Shown here one piece after another: positions 43,981-55,573 of a DNA stretch of 64,000 nt. The notes below the pieces were generated by a model. That model was not told where the DNA came from. It searched no databases and worked only from the letters and a program-made list of their open reading frames with translations. Where the stretch lies: positions 744,001 through 808,000 of the forward strand of contig VNWV01000008.1 of the NCBI GenBank assembly GCA_009801085.1, written 5' to 3'. Origin of the DNA: Lasiodiplodia sp. COLG20. Its lineage: Eukaryota > Ascomycota > Dothideomycetes > Botryosphaeriales > Botryosphaeriaceae. How positions within the stretch are numbered: position 1 is the stretch's first letter; each line of letters opens with the position of its first letter. The position numbers were made by a program, and so were the translations under genes.

Positions 43981-45424
43981 TCAGTTCCAGTTTCCGCCGA
44001 GCAGAGCAGCCGCCTCTGCCTCGGAGCAGACGTAGATCACGTCATGCGATCCCGTGTAGCCGTTGAACGTTGTTGTACTACACCTGGTGTATGCTAAAAA
44101 CAGTCAGCTGCTGCCACGCATTCCGAGACGACACGACCACTTACCTCCCATGTTGCGATAGTACAGCCAATCGCCAACCTCGACTTCACCCGGCAAGCTG
44201 CACGACGGATTGACACAGTCGAAGCTGTCGCATGTGTTGCCCCAAATGCTGTACTCGCTCATCTCCGCCGACTCGAGCTCCGGATCATCGACGATGGTGC
44301 GTCCCGCACGCCTGAAGACCCTGGGCTCGGGCGGCACTTCGCAGATCGAGGTGAAGTAGTTGCCATACACGCCGTCGTTGATGTACAGCATCGTCGTGTT
44401 CAGGTTATTCGAGTCTTCTGCCAGTCGCTCCGAACTCCGCCGCGACATGACGCTTGCCGCCGCAGTGAACGCGCTGTTGACCATGTAGCGGCCTGGTTCG
44501 GCAATGATCCGCACTCCAGACGGGAAGTAGGCGTCCAATGCTTGGTTGACCTGGTCAGCAGTCTGCGCGAAAAGAGGCCCGCTGCTGAACCCGCCTCCGA
44601 TGTCCAGGGTATGCATCAGGAAACCCATGCTCGTCGCCTTGTCGAACACCGTCCGAGCGTCGCGAACCGCTCTCATGAACGCACTGGGATCCTTTCCGCC
44701 ACTGCCAACGTGGAACGACACGCCGACAACCTCAAGATCCAAGTCTTTCGCCAGTCTGAGAAGCTTCTCGGCTGCTTCCATCCGTGCCCCGAACTTGACG
44801 CTGAGCTGTGAGAGAGCCGAAGGGTCGCATGCCACAATCCGGAGGTAGAGCTGTGCTTCGGGGAATACGCGCTTGATCTTGTAGAGCTCGTCGGCGTTGT
44901 CGAATGTCATCTGGTGGACTCCCATGTTGCGTGCGAATTTGATGCCAGACATGACCTTGCAGGTGTGGGCGAAGATGATGCGAGACGGGTCGATGCCCAT
45001 GTTCAGGATCGTCTGGATCTCTCCAATCGACGCGCAGTCGAATCCTGTGCCCAAGGCTGCCAACAATCTCAGCACGTACGGATCCGGGTTCGATTTCGTC
45101 GCTGGAAAAGGTGCCGAGTCAGCCTTCGTTCTCGCGCTTGTTCGTGAGAGCAAACCAACCAAAAAAGGGCGTCACGCGGCCCAGGCGACGCTTCCATTCG
45201 GCATGAAGCCGATACACCTCTCCCAAGTCTGCGACGAAGAAAGCATCATCTTCTCCCGGTGCGCAGCTCGCACAGTCTATGCTCTGAATGCGCTCATGCA
45301 TCGTCTTTTGGACGAGGTACTCTGGCGTCGCTTTCCGTGGTTGCTTTTCGTACGGAAACTCCTCGCAGTCGAGTGGGATGTTGAGGTTGGGAGACCTGGG
45401 CGGGGTAAGTGCAATTGGTGCCAT
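43981..45424 (-). CDS. spe-1: Ornithine decarboxylase
   Basis: Exons 45424-45160, 45101-44145 and 44093-43981 give 444 residues, the normal length. It is a PLP-dependent fold III enzyme: the PLP lysine lies in ATKSNPDP and is rebuilt only across intron 1. Further motifs are LLAALGTGFDCAS, VVGVSFHVGSGG, LDIGGGFSSG, EPGRYMV, and the catalytic Cys with its partner Asp in WGNTCDSFD. The last exon restores the family C-terminus (FNGYTG and AALLGGNWN). It converts ornithine to putrescine, the first committed step of polyamine synthesis, as a cytosolic dimer. The family is usually controlled by antizyme. The frame is open upstream of 45424, but the family start MAPI plus context favours this ATG. 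A MITE-like element lies about 460 bp upstream. Confidence 0.95.
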
Positions 45425-45881
45425 GGTAGAGGGTCCGGTGGGGGATTTGATGAAAGAGGCGGATACGAAGAAGCAAGTTACAGGACGGGATTCTTGCTTA
45501 AGAATGCTTGGAGACAGATGTGGAGGAGACTTGGGAGATTGATACTGGAAACCCGCATCGCCGTCCACCCTTTTCTACTCTGCAGGAGGGGTCCCGTCTC
45601 ACGCTTGACGCCTCCAACTCCGCATTGCCACAAACCGTTTTTGGACAGCGCCATTATTTCCACACACATACGCGGCGGTGAAGCTCAGAGACATTTTCGA
45701 TCTGCGCCTCAGCTGTGTGTGGAGAAAATGCCGCCGATGACCCCCTGCACAAACCGTTTACTTTAGTGTGGAAGTTACCGGTTCGGCATCGCCTGCGGGG
45801 TTATGTAGGAGCACTAGCCTCTGTATCCGGAGCCCGGACTGTCTCTCCCACATGCGAGTCGAGACCGAGGAGTAGGCTGAA
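45425..45881. other. Ornithine decarboxylase promoter region
   Basis: Upstream DNA between the ODC start and a palindromic element. No gene. Confidence 0.5.
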
Positions 45882-46081
45882 TACAGTCCCCTCTTACAGC
45901 CGATGGCTAGCGTGGATTTGTTTTTTGCTCATGTTATGGGTAGCTGAAGCTATTGTCCGGACGTGTATGTAGAATTTTAATTCGACATTCTCGTCCGGAC
46001 AATAGCTTCAGCTACCCACATATTGTGTTATTTTTCTCTGCAATTCTTCGCGCTAGCCATCGGCTGCAAGAGGGGGCTGTA
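45882..46081 (+). mobile_element. MITE-like element, copy 3 (complete, loop inverted)
   Basis: Flanked by TA (45882-45883 and 46080-46081). The outer inverted repeats are 45884-45912 and 46051-46079, matching at 27 of 29 positions. The inner inverted repeats are a perfect 27-bp pair, 45937-45963 and 46992 minus 1000 (45992)-46018, around a 28-nt loop that is itself nearly palindromic. No coding capacity. Relative to copies 1 and 2 the loop is in the opposite orientation. Confidence 0.9.
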
Positions 46082-47803
46082 CGTCTTTGTCGGGATTGGC
46101 CTAGCGCAGTGCGCGTCTACACAGACGTTGCTCCAGCCTCTCCCCTGACTCCAGCCACACCTCATGCGCTGCTCTACTAACCACGTAAAGCGAATGGACA
46201 ATAATGCAGGCTGCCCAATTCTTGGCGTACCGGCGACCCCGTGAATGTGGAAGTTGGCGAAGCGTTCGGGCCACAACCGGATACATGGCCTGCGCGGATT
46301 ACCCTGCGGGATTTTGCCCGACGAATCTCACACAGCCTCGAACGACATGGGTAAGCAGAATGGCGCGATTATTCATGGCAAGTCGTGCCTGTGTAAGGGA
46401 GTAGAATTCGCGCGGGCATGCCATTTCCGGTCTTCCAGAGAGCCAAGCTTTGCGGCTGCTGCGGATCAGCCGCAGAACTTAGCGCAACTGCCGGCTTCTT
46501 CTCCAGAAAAGGGGGGAAAGGCTATCGACCCCGGTCCGATATCGCCCAATACGAAGCCTGTGTTCACGCGCTGGTCAGACATCATTATGAATCACCTTGA
46601 GACTGACAACGCTGGTGGGTCTTTGCTGAAGTATGATGGCCTGAGGATATGAATGTTTTCTTTCTTCCTTCCTTTTTCCCTTTTCAATGTTGCTCTCGAA
46701 AGGGGTTTTATGATTCATCATGGCAAACGTCAGACAGGCTTTGCGAATTTTCGTGTCAAGTTGTCGTCCCAAGGTCAAAAAACAGGTACGCAGTGCTGCA
46801 AAATCCATCCGCCTTCACCGTATATGGAATCGCGCAACATGTATTTACCAACGCCACTGTGGCAGAGGTCGGGATTTCCCTGACAGTCGACTTATACCAT
46901 CGCCTGATGCAGGAGAGAACGCGGACAAAATGTGATGCAGCGAACATCAGCCACTTTCGCCCTTTTTTTTTCGCCGAGCGCTCGGGGTACGTACCAGTCT
47001 TTCGTTAGCAGACCATATCCATTTTAGCCTCAAACGACTTCCCTCACCGCGTGTGTGAGAATATCCCTCAGCATGAGCTATCGTAGTTTAAACTATGACG
47101 ATGTCTAGTATGTTGATCGGCAATGCGAATGCGATTTGCCTCCGGATGATCCGCAGATGAACCAGATCGCTAAAACCTTTGTCGACGTACTCCTGATCTG
47201 TGCGTTGCGGAGTTATCCAGCTGCTCCAGGTCAATGCACAATCGCCAAGGTATCCCGCCGCCCACTACTCTTGTTCCTGAACGGAGGATTGCGGATACAG
47301 CCGTGTTGCAGAGACCGGGTCGTGCACGAGCTTTGAAGGGTATGAAGAGTTGACGAATCAGAGAGTGCGCTAGTGCTCAACTGGAAACTCAGGATTGTCC
47401 TTTTACTTCAGCCCTGCGCATTGCTCCCATTACTTGAAGGGCAAGTACCGTAGGAATTCTATCTTCAGCCCCACGTTTTTTCAGCCCAACGCCTTGCCGC
47501 ACCACTGCCGTGAGGCTCTGGGCCTATGTTTAGACTCGGCGTCGGGCTAGACTTCTTGGGTTTTTCTTCAGCTATCCACCATGTGGGTGGCTTGTCTACT
47601 CAAGAAACAATTGCCGGTGCGCCTCTGAGCCAGGGGCAGCAAGCGTGCTGTTGTCCGCTCCTTATTTCCTTGCAATTATTCCGTAGATACCAGTATCTCG
47701 ACATTCCCTTCAAGCTCCCAGGGCTCTGTACTTTCGTTGACCCAACTTTTCACACTCTTTTTTGCAAAAGTCACTCCTTTTGATGAGGTCGAGGTAGTCG
47801 AGA
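46082..47803. other. 1.7-kb intergenic region, no convincing gene
   Basis: Lies between the palindromic element and the MFS transporter. The frames of 60-135 codons overlap on all strands and show no domain. Some AT-rich and pyrimidine-rich tracts before 47804 fit a promoter. Confidence 0.45.
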
Positions 47804-49980
47804 ATGGCAAATAGCAACGACCATGCCATGTTGTCTACACCCGATGTGGATAATTTACTAGAAAAGCATGGTCTAGAGATCGACGGCGACCAGCACTTGC
47901 GCTGGTCTGCAGACAGCCGTCAGCATCCCCGCAATTGGCACTGGAAAAGGAAATGGTACGACGCGGGATTAATCATAATGTTGGAGATGCTCATGTTAGT
48001 AAAGGACTCACTCCGCAAACTCTCCGCGCCTTGTTTAGTTCCTTGTGCGTGAATTTCTCGCTGACCATCGATAGGACCGTCATGAGCACCGTAGGCGTAA
48101 GTTGAAAATCCCGCAACGAAAACCACACCGCATGCGCGGCATTATCGCCCACGAACTAGACAGCTTACGTGCATCCTCACCACCTAGTCCGCCGTCGCCG
48201 ATCAAGCACGCTCCGAATACGGCTATGGAAAAACTCTTGGCTACTTCGCCTTCACCTCCGCGTGCGTTGTCCACCCTGTTCGTATCGGTGCGACGATCCA
48301 GTCTGACATTTAGTACATGCAGCTTCCTGCTTGGCGAGGGCGTGGGCGGCATTTTCTTACCGCCTGTTTCTGAGTCCTTTGGTCGCAAATTCGTTTACAT
48401 TGCTGCACCACTGATTTGTTCCGTCTTTTGCGTCATGGTCGCGGCTGTGCCGCCGCAGCTGAATGGATCGGTGGCGCTCCTCATCTTCGCGCGTTTCGTG
48501 GCGGGGATGGTGAGTTCTGTGCCGGCCACAGTTGCACCAGGCAGCTTGGAGGATATGTTCGATGAGGAGCAGCGTATCTGGACGGTTTCAGCCTGGACTA
48601 CGGCATCGAATGTGGGCGTGTTGTTTGGGCCTATCTATGGCAGCTACGTTACTGCATATTTGGGTTGGTAAGTGGGAAGTCTCCTTTTCGCATTGAAACA
48701 GAAGGAAAAGCAAAATGCGTGCTTCACTGCTTCAAGCCGCTGTTTGGCTTTGGAAAGCACGCGTTCCACTGCTGGGCTCTACTTCTGGCCTTTGCCTATC
48801 TTCAGCCCCCTGCTGATCATACGGTTGCTGGTAAAGTATCATGCTGACCATCGAGCAGGCGCTGGGTCTTCTGGATCTCAGCAATCATCATGGTCGTCTG
48901 CTTCTTCCTTACCTTATTCCTCCGCGAATCTCGCTCCACCCGACTTCTCCAACAAAAGCTCGACGAAATCCTCGCACTTACCGATGGCTCCTCTGAGACC
49001 GCTTCCCTACGCATTCACAACCCAGACGCCGTCCTGTCCCTCAATACCTTCCTGACCGACACACTCTTCCGGCCGCTCCGCCTGCTCTTCACCGAACCCA
49101 TTGTCATCCTCTGCTCGGCGCTCAACGCCATCTCCTTCGCCATGATCTACGGCCTCACTGAAGGGTTGACCATCGTCTACTCGTCGCCGAGCTACGGGCT
49201 GCCGGACCCGCACACGACGTCGTCGCTCGGCTTCGTACCGCTAATCATCGGTCTCTTCTTTTCGCTGCCCTTCCGTGCGCGCGACGCGCGGAATTTCCGC
49301 GAGCTCAACGCCGAGGGCGTGCCGCCGGAGCGCAAGCTGACGTCCTTCACCATCGCGGTGCCGGCGCTGGCGCTCGGGTTCTGGGTTTTTGCCTGGACGA
49401 TCCCGCCGCTGGTGCCGCAGGCGCCGATGCTGGTGTCGATGGCCGCGCTCGTGCCCGTCGGCTTCGCCATCAACGACCTCGACTCAGTGCTGTAAGGATC
49501 TCCCTCCGCGTTCTCCACCCATCACTTCTTTCTCCTCCCTTCACTCTTTCTCCCTCACTCCTGGCTCTCATCCCTTTTTCCAGATAACAAGGACTGACGA
49601 TCAATCACTGTAGGTGCGGCTACATGGCCGACGTGTACAGCATGTACGCGGCGTCAGCCTTCTCAGCACTGTCGCTGCTGCGCGCCCTCTGCGCCGCGGC
49701 CTTCCCGCTCTTCGCCGAGCCCATGTTCGAGCACATGGGGGCGAACGCCGCCGCCAGCGTGCTTGCTGCCATCGCGACCGTCTTCTGCGTCAGCCCCTGG
49801 GTGCTGCTGAAGTACGGACCCCAGCTGAGAGAGCGCAGCAGGTTCGCGGAATACTCGGCCGCGATGAGCGCGAAAACGGTTGCGGGAGGCAGTGCAGGGA
49901 GCAGTACGGAGACGCTGAGGGTTGTTGCAGGTGCTGGTGGTGGTAGTTGTGAAGTGAAGCGGGGTAGTAACGATGTTTGA
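47804..49980 (+). CDS. MFS transporter, drug:H+ antiporter (DHA1) type
   Basis: Six exons, 47804-47994, 48075-48096, 48188-48261, 48323-48667, 48859-49491 and 49614-49980, give 543 residues in phase. Exon 2 is a 22-nt microexon. The cytoplasmic N-terminus has the fungal pattern LRWSADSRQHPRNW. Then come helices with the loop PPVSESFGRKFVYI and the antiporter motif VGVLFGPIYGSY, a central loop (STRLLQQKLDEIL to FLTDTLFRPLRLL), and the second six helices (SFAMIYGLTEGLTIVY, LGFVPLIIGLFFSL, CGYMADVYSMYAASA). Such plasma-membrane transporters export drugs, polyamines or secondary metabolites. The family includes polyamine exporters, and ornithine decarboxylase is 2.4 kb away, but the substrate cannot be read from the sequence. 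Confidence 0.88.
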
Positions 49981-51378
49981 TAGGGACGTTCTGGAATTTG
50001 TTAAAAAAAGATCGGGTTTTGATATAAAGTTTGCTAGTTTCTCGTCGCTTAGGCTTCGCCACTTTCTCCCTAATGATATGGGATCAGGATAATTGCAATT
50101 TTTTTTTGGCAGAGATTTAATGTAAGCATGCACCTCGCAAGTTGGTAATGCTTCTTACTGCCGCTTAGTGGCGGTAATACCTAAAGGCGTTGGTGTGGCA
50201 CAGAGGCGACGACTGATCTAATTCAAGGGCGAACCCGCGAGGCGAGGGTGTCAACAAGGAATAGGTACCACAACAGGGCTCAGCCAATATAGCAGGGCGA
50301 AGCGACCAATCAGAAGGGAGTCATGACCATTTGCGTTACCCTTCTATTTTCACGCTGGCCCCGCAATGTGACGAGCGGACTCGAGAGTGTGGAGAGGCGA
50401 TTACGAGAGATGACACAGCGCATTCCTCTTGAGTATCTAGTCAGACGATTGCGTTGGTTAAGATCAACGCGATCTGCTCGTTATATAATGCAAAGGCGAG
50501 AAACAAGCGACTCAGCGTTGAGCTTGCACGAGCAAGATCTTCAGCAGCCAAGCAAAAGTCCCAGTTTTCACAGAGACCACGGTGCGGCAGCCGGCACCTG
50601 CATCCCCAGAAAACGGGAGCTTAATTACTGGAGAGAGCCGAGTCGTCGTTTTCGTGGTGTTTGCGTGGAGAGCGGCTCGCCGTCGAGGCGGCCGAGAGGG
50701 CAGGGCACGGCGCTGCGGCTCCTTCACCGCCCCCCGGACTTGCAGCTCCGCAGTCGGCGCGAAAAAATCGGGGCGCACTCGTACCACCCACCGGAGCCGC
50801 ACGTGAACCGCCCTGGATATGCGCTTCTCCGGGAATCCAATTCCACGCCAGAGCCTCACGGGCTCGCCTGGCGCGTACCATTGCCCAGCCCGGCGGCGCG
50901 CGACTGGCCGTGCGACCGCGACGTTTGCGAAAATCTAGAAGAAACTAGGGCGCCGAGTACCGGTTACAGCGCGGCTGACAGACCCTGGCTGCTGGCTTGC
51001 ACGGCAAATGCGATCTTAGATCAACCGCGCGCCAGGGCGTGCAGAACAAAAAAAATAAACCCTGAGCGGCGGCATCGTCACCACCCACGATCCACGTTGC
51101 TCCTCCGGACGCCCGCAACGGACTCCCGCCCGCTCGCCCGCACCAGATCAACTCTCCCACTCTCGCCAAGCTGAGCTGCAGCGAACGCATTTTCCTCCGC
51201 GGCTCCGGAGCTATCCGACTAGCGCCTACTAATTTTACCACGCGCGACACGCTGTAAAGTGCACGAGAACTTGCGCCCTCGACTTCCCCAGACTCGCCCC
51301 GTGCGTTTTCCCTCCGACCGCACCCCCGAACACTCATACCTGTCAATTGTCGCGCCCTCACCTCCCGCGACTACAACC
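49981..51378. other. Intergenic, promoter of the mitochondrial carrier gene
   Basis: 3' flank of the transporter, then GC-rich DNA grading into a C-rich leader. A 283-codon plus-strand frame (50323-51174) is Arg/Pro/Ser-rich with no domain and I do not call it. Confidence 0.45.
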
Positions 51379-53658
51379 ATGGCTTCCGTCAAGGAATCCG
51401 TCACCGAGGCTCTCCTCGGCTCCACCGAGGAACCCAAGCTCAGCGAGCAGGCCAAACAAACCTTCTTCCGCTATGCCATCAAGGATGACGCTTCGGGCGA
51501 GCACTACCTGGGCCGCGAGCAGTTCATCGATGCCGTCGCGCCGCCGAGCGAGGACTACGTACGATCCCTTCACCTGCACCCTCTCACCCTGCACCATGTT
51601 GATGCACAGAACAGCACAAGATCAAGCGCGACCAGTATGGCATCCTCTTCGAGGTCGCAGATCGCAAAAGGACCGGCCGCGTGACTCTCCACGACTGGAC
51701 GAACTTCGACAACCTCGTGTCGAAGCCCGATGCCGAGTACGAGATCGCGTTCCGTCTCTTTGACGTCGAGGGCACCGGCCTGGTGAGGTTCGATAACTTC
51801 CTAGAGATCTACAACAAGCACAAGGGCGATGATGCTCTGCCTTTCGACTGGAGCTCAGAATGGGCGTCGTTATACATTGGTCGCAAGAACAAACGCCACA
51901 CAATGACGTACCCGCAGTTCTCCCAGATGCTGCGCGGACTGCAGGGTGAGAAGGTTAGGCAGGCTTTCTTGCACTTCGACAAGAACGGCGATGGCTACAT
52001 CGAGCCCGAGGAGTTCCAGCGCATCATTCAGAACACCGCTGCCCACAAGCTCTCCGACCACCTGTTGGACAATCTGCACACTCTCTGCAACATCTCCGCA
52101 GGCAGCAAAATTTCCTACGCCAATGTGCGCGCGTTCCAGAACATGATCCGCGAAATGGACCTTGTCGAGCTCATCATCCGCAATGCCACCAACAAGAGCA
52201 GTGATGGCAAGATCACCCGCTCAGACTTCTTGAATGAGGCTGCGCGCATCACCCGCTTCTCCCTCTTCACCCCCATGGAGGCCGATATCCTCTTCCACTT
52301 CGCCGGTCTCGACGAGCCCTCTGGTAGGCTCGGTCTCACCGACTTCGCCAAAGTCCTCGATCCCTCGTGGCACACGTACATTGAGCGCGGTACGGACCTG
52401 GTGTCCGACATTGGCACCAAGACCTTTGCTAAGACGAAGACGCTTATGCACGACATCTTGGAATCGGCACACCATTTTGCGCTCGGAAGTTTGGCTGGTG
52501 CCTTCGGTGCCTTCATGGTCTACCCCATTGACTTGGTCAAGACGCGCATGCAAAACCAGAGAAGTCAGCGTGTTGGAGAGCGCCTGTACAACAACTCGAT
52601 CGACTGCTTCAGGAAGATCGTCAAGAACGAGGGTTTCCGCGGTCTGTACGCTGGTGTACTGCCTCAGCTCGTCGGTGTTGCGCCGGAGAAGGCTATCAAG
52701 CTCACGGTGAACGACTTGGTCAGAGGAAAGTTCACGGATAAGAAGACGGGTAACATCTGGTGGGGCTGGGAGGTTCTCGCCGGTGGTTCGGCCGGTGCTT
52801 GTCAGGTGGTACGTATAGTCGATTTGGCCCCAAATGCTGGAGCACCCAACTAATGATCTTGGTAGATTTTCACAAACCCTCTGGAGATTGTCAAGATTCG
52901 CCTGCAGGTTCAGGGTGAGATCGCAAAGAACGTCGAGGGCGCGCCAAAGAGGTCAGCGATGTGGATTGTCCGCAACCTGGGTCTCGTCGGTTTGTACAAG
53001 GGCGCCACTGCCTGCTTGCTCCGTGACGGTAAGTCCATCCTGATGTGTTAATTGCTATGGCGCAATTTCAATCTAAACAGTTGGTGCAGTTCCCTTCTCG
53101 GCCATCTACTTCCCCGCCTACAACCACCTCAAGAGGGACGTCTTCGGCGAGTCGGCGCAGAAGAAGCTCGGCGTGCTCCAGCTCCTGACGGCGGGTGCCA
53201 TTGCTGGTATGCCGGCTGCTTACCTCACAACTCCGGCCGACGTCATCAAGACTCGTCTGCAGGTCGAGGCACGCAAGGGCGAGGCGACGTACACGTCGCT
53301 GCGTCACGCGGCCAAGCTCATCTGGCAACAAGAAGGGTTCCGCGCCTTCTTCAAGGGCGGACCGGCGCGTATCATGCGTTCGAGTCCTCAGTTCGGCTTC
53401 ACGCTCGCGGGCTACGAAGTGCTGCAGAACCTGCTGCCCATGCCGGGCTCGACGCATGGTGAGGGAGTGGGAGGCCACGTGGAACCGGCAGTGGGCCTGC
53501 AGGCGGCAACGGCGCCGCTGCCGTACCTGCGGAGTCGCAACGCGCTGAAGATCATCTTGGATCTGGACGAGAACTTCGGACGGCCCAAGTTGCCGGCTGG
53601 CGCCAAATGGGAAGGGTTCCCTGGGTTCGGCGGCAAGATCGTCGGTTCGTCATCGTGA
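51379..53658 (+). CDS. AGC1: Mitochondrial aspartate/glutamate carrier with EF-hands
   Basis: Exons 51379-51558, 51615-52808, 52866-53028 and 53090-53658 give 701 residues. The N-terminal half is an EF-hand region facing the intermembrane space, with a canonical calcium loop [13 protein letters not shown] and weaker ones ([26 protein letters not shown]). The C-terminal half has three mitochondrial carrier repeats, each with its signature: [24 protein letters not shown] and [12 protein letters not shown]. Length and order match AGC/citrin-type carriers, which swap aspartate for glutamate plus a proton across the inner membrane and feed the malate-aspartate shuttle. The last intron has two AG acceptors nine bases apart. 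The second gives [12 protein letters not shown], the family sequence, and was chosen. Confidence 0.94.
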
Positions 53659-55573
53659 GGGAGGGACGGGAAAAGAGTGGAGCATTGCTGTGGGGAGTCT
53701 GGTGTGAAGGGTAATGCATAGCGCCGCCAGAGTGTCTGTTACGTTGCGGCGTTTCCTGGCGTCATCGTCTCTGCCTTGATGGCACTGGTCCCCCGTCGAC
53801 GGTTTCCTTTTTTTCATGCGTCGGATAGAGTTCTGGCAAAGGTAGAGCTCGCGCACCCAGCTAGAGGTAGAAATGAATCTGTACGATACTTGCGGCTTTT
53901 TTCGGGGCAGCACATGCCGGCGGCTGGCTGCAGGCGATAAGCTCCGACGAACTCGAGGCTTGCGTGTGTTTGGCGGAAAGTCGTGACGGGGGGCCTGCGG
54001 GCGGGAGGGGAATGGATTGTTCTCGACGCGCGATCGACAGTGGGCGGGCGCTGGAGGCTCAGCCGCGCTGCTGCCGATCCGGGCGGTTTCGAACGAGGGC
54101 ACGTGAAAGGAAGCCGGGAGGAGGGCTGGCAGGCCGGGGGCCCCGGGCTGGCCGCCGCGAGGTACCGCGACAGGCGGCCAAGCCATGGAGCGCTGGGGAG
54201 CGCCATCGCGCGCCGGCGAGTTGGCGGGCGAGAGCCTCCTCCCGCCGCGACGGAGGCTGCTCCAGCCGGCAGCAGAGGCGAACGCGCGCGCCCCCTCCAT
54301 CCCGCGGATTGTCGGGGCGCGCCCAATCAGCCGGCGCTGCGCCAATAGCCTATTCCCAATAACCCGAGGCGGCGAGGCTCACGTCGACGAGCAGCGCGTG
54401 AGTCGAAGCAGCCCCATGCGGTGAGAGCACAGCCTCCGCTCCAGTCAGGGAAGCGCGGCTCTGGCAGCGCTGCAGAGTCGCCCTCCACCGCGCTTGACCG
54501 ACACGACAAACACCACGACGCGGCCTGACTCGAGCCGTGCATACCGGCGCTCCCGCCCGCTGCGCTGATTTGAGCTTCGAGAGCCAGAGGGGGCGTGCGC
54601 CGCAGCTCACTCAGCCTCGCGATACTCCGTTCCACATTCCCAGCGGCCTGCACTGCATTGCACCGCAGGCAGCGCACCACTCCTCGCCCGTTTTTCCCCA
54701 GCCCCGAGGCCTGGCGCTGGCGGCCCACCTTGGTCGTCCAACGCACCGCAGCCGCGCCCGCCCTGGCCAGCTCGCAACCACAACGCTTGTCAAGCACGCT
54801 GCCAGAAGCCTCCGCGCTCTTCCACCACCGCAATCGCAGTCCTCCGCTCCCAGCCAGCGCTGACTCAACGCCCGCGCCTCGGCCCTCCGCAAATTCAGCC
54901 CGCTCGCGCCCACCTGCACGCTCGCGATCGACGTTTAAGCTTCTCGCCCACCTTGAGCCTCACGGCCTGCCCGCCTCGTCGCACGCGGTACGTCGACGCT
55001 TCTTCCTCTCCCGCTCCCCAAGCCCCTCTCTCTTTCAGCTCTGCTCTTCTGCTTTCTTCTGCTCGCAATTCTCCGATGCGCCCCGCCCTCTCCAGCCCAG
55101 GCACTGAGCCCGCGGGCGGCCCGCGCGGAGCTATTGCCCGACTTGCGGCTCTCCGCACAACTAGCTCTGTGCTGTCGCCGCTTTGATTACTCTCGTATAC
55201 GTCTGAGTATGCGCCGATGGCCTTCGTCTTCTTCTGTTTGATGATTTAATTTCTGTCTTGTCTGCTGCGCGCCTCAGTCGTCGCCGCGAGGCTGCCCGTC
55301 CAGGCAGCCATAATTCCACCGCCGCACTTGCTGTCCGGTCCCACCAGAGCTTGTCGCTAACGCAACTTTTCGTCCGTCTAGAAGCCATTGGCTGCAATCC
55401 CACCCACTCAAGACACAAAACTATTCAAAGCACCCAGCCTGCTCTTTTTCCGGCCTCTAACTTTATTGAGCCCAAGCCAATTCTTGCCGAGCCCCGTGCC
55501 GACTCAGTCTAGCTTCTCGTCCTGACCCTGAGCACTACTGCGGGAGGCTCAAGAGCCTCTCCTCTAATGCCGA
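53659..55573. other. 1.9-kb intergenic region, long leader of the C2H2 gene
   Basis: 3' flank of the carrier, then very GC-rich DNA (53960-54350) and about 1 kb of C/T-rich sequence that looks like a long leader, possibly with introns. Frames up to 231 codons on the minus strand (53650-54345) are Arg/Pro-rich without a domain. Confidence 0.45.

Noticed and set aside
50323..51174. 283-codon plus-strand frame upstream of the carrier gene
   Set aside because: Arg/Pro/Ser-rich with no domain, and part of it lies in what looks like the carrier gene promoter and leader.
53650..54345. 231-codon minus-strand frame
   Set aside because: Lies in very GC-rich DNA where long open frames arise by chance on all strands; low-complexity composition.
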